64,000 nt of DNA. Source: Dyella flagellata (GTDB taxonomy: Bacteria > Pseudomonadota > Gammaproteobacteria > Xanthomonadales > Rhodanobacteraceae). The notes under the pieces were generated by a model that saw nothing but the letters and a program-made list of their open reading frames with translations, did no database searches and was not told the DNA's origin. Position 1 is the stretch's first letter. Every line of letters begins with the position of its first letter. Location of the stretch: positions 1-64,000 of the forward strand of contig NZ_BSOA01000013.1 of the NCBI RefSeq assembly GCF_030160275.1, read 5' to 3'. Positions 63,219 through 64,000 of this stretch are shown here, in pieces. Position numbers and translations under genes: made by a program.

Positions 63219-64000
63219 GCGTACTCGATCCGTACCGGGTCGGCGCCGGGATATCCGCCCACGGGAAATCGGCGACACAGCTCGCCCACTTCCTGCGCAA
63301 CCTCATCGATCACGTCCTGAGATAGATCGTAATCGAGCTCGCCGCGTGGCTTCACCGCGCGCAGCACCTTGTCGATCAGATGCGCGCACTGCTCCATTTC
63401 GTTCCGGCCGAAGCCCCGCAAGGCCGTAGTGTTGCTGCCGGTGCGCACGCCGCTGGCGATATGGACAGGATGCTTGTCGCGGGGAATCGCGTTCTTGTTG
63501 ACATTGATGCGACAGAGCTCCAAGGCTCTTTGCGCGACGATGCCGGTGAGGCCGTACGACGATAGTACGTCGATCAGCACGATGTGATTATCAGTACCAC
63601 CCGACACAATGGCCGCCCCCTTGTGACCCAGGTGGCTGGCCAGATCGCGCGCGTTGTCCTTGATGCGTTGGGCCAGATGCCGAAATTCAGCAGTGGCAAG
63701 ATGACCGAAAGCCCGCGCTTTGGCGGCGATCACATTCGGCACCGGCGCTCCCTGAAAGAAAGGAAATACGCCTTGTTGCAGTTCCTTCTCCAGGGTGTTG
63801 TTACCGTGCCAGACCCGATTTCGGTCGGAGCCCATCAACACCAGGCCACCCCGCGGACCATAGAGCTGTTTGTGCGTGCACGTGGTGGTGAAATGCGCAT
63901 TCGCCACGGGACTTGGATGCAAGCGCGCCGCCACCAGTCCGGCCACATGGGTAATATCGGCCAACAACAGCGCGTCTACTTCATCGGCGATAGCGCGGAA
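63215..64000 (-). CDS. Serine hydroxymethyltransferase-family PLP enzyme, 5' end outside the window
   Basis: The last 261 residues are visible. Family hallmarks are present: DITHVAGLVAA, then TTCTHKQLYGPRGG with the Lys that binds pyridoxal phosphate, and near the end the SGVRTGSNTTALRGFG substrate and Arg region. SHMT interconverts serine and glycine with a folate one-carbon unit. Relatives in natural-product clusters act as aldolases or make alpha-methylserine. The gene overlaps the following NRPS by four bases, so it belongs to the cluster rather than being the housekeeping glyA. It may supply or modify an amino acid building block such as Gly, Ser or a beta-hydroxy amino acid. Which reaction it performs cannot be read from this part. 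Confidence 0.9.
   Translation of the reverse strand, partial: FRAIADEVDALLLADITHVAGLVAARLHPSPVANAHFTTTCTHKQLYGPRGGLVLMGSDRNRVWHGNNTLEKELQQGVFPFFQGAPVPNVIAAKARAFGHLATAEFRHLAQRIKDNARDLASHLGHKGAAIVSGGTDNHIVLIDVLSSYGLTGIVAQRALELCRINVNKNAIPRDKHPVHIASGVRTGSNTTALRGFGRNEMEQCAHLIDKVLRAVKPRGELDYDLSQDVIDEVAQEVGELCRRFPVGGYPGADPVRIEYA

Overview
This window is an almost gap-free, single-strand (minus) stretch of a very large nonribosomal peptide synthetase / polyketide synthase (NRPS/PKS) gene cluster. Every gene I can support is transcribed from high to low coordinate. Both window edges cut genes: a serine hydroxymethyltransferase at 64000 and an NRPS at 1. The DNA is visibly GC-rich. The proteobacterial-style gene starts, the TauD/SyrP-like hydroxylases, the FkbH domain and the TubC-type docking domain suggest a high-GC proteobacterium (a gamma- or betaproteobacterium of plant or soil origin is my guess). 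There is no rRNA or housekeeping gene to fix the taxonomy. I see no tRNA, CRISPR, IS element, transporter, regulator or thioesterase, so the cluster must continue beyond both edges.

Layout in order of transcription: SHMT-family enzyme (64000-63215); NRPS C-A(Asn)-T (63218-59916); PKS KS-dead AT-KR-ACP followed by an epimerisation-type domain (59871-54280); ankyrin-repeat protein (54283-53573); MbtH protein fused to an extra domain (53503-52910); NRPS acyl-AMP ligase-ACP-C-A(Ser)-T-C-A(unknown X) (52891-44615); T-C didomain (44596-42830); TauD-like hydroxylase (42833-41793); asparagine synthetase (41793-39931); a 375-base intergenic region with a candidate promoter and two dyads (39930-39556); NRPS C*-A(X)-T-C-A(Ser)-T (39555-33250); NRPS docking-C-FkbH-T-C-A(Thr-like)-T-C-TauD (33253-23960); NRPS C*-A(Asn)-T-Cy-A(Cys, Ox inserted)-T (23910-16834); NRPS Cy-A(Cys)-T-Ox (16811-12678); DUF885 metallopeptidase (12681-10960); NRPS C-A(Gly)-T-C-A(Orn)-T (10963-4328); NRPS C(degenerate)-T-C-A(Cys-like)... 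(4328-1, incomplete). C* marks a degenerate condensation domain without the catalytic His.

Read colinearly from the acyl-ligase, the backbone would be roughly acyl/AL-Ser-X-X-Ser-(glyceryl)-Thr?-Asn-thiazole-thiazole-Gly-Orn-(no A domain)-Cys... Two architectural themes recall bleomycin biosynthesis: an acyl-ligase/ACP/Ser front end split onto a stand-alone T-C protein with a SyrP-like hydroxylase and an asparagine synthetase beside it, and two consecutive Cy/Cys/Ox modules that should make a bithiazole. The rest of the line is different, so I read it as a hybrid architecture rather than a bleomycin cluster. Most genes overlap by ATGA or TGATG or are separated by fewer than 70 bases, which fits one translationally coupled transcription unit. 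The only place for an internal promoter is 39556-39930. Substrate calls are my manual readings of the adenylation-pocket residues and have not been checked by software.
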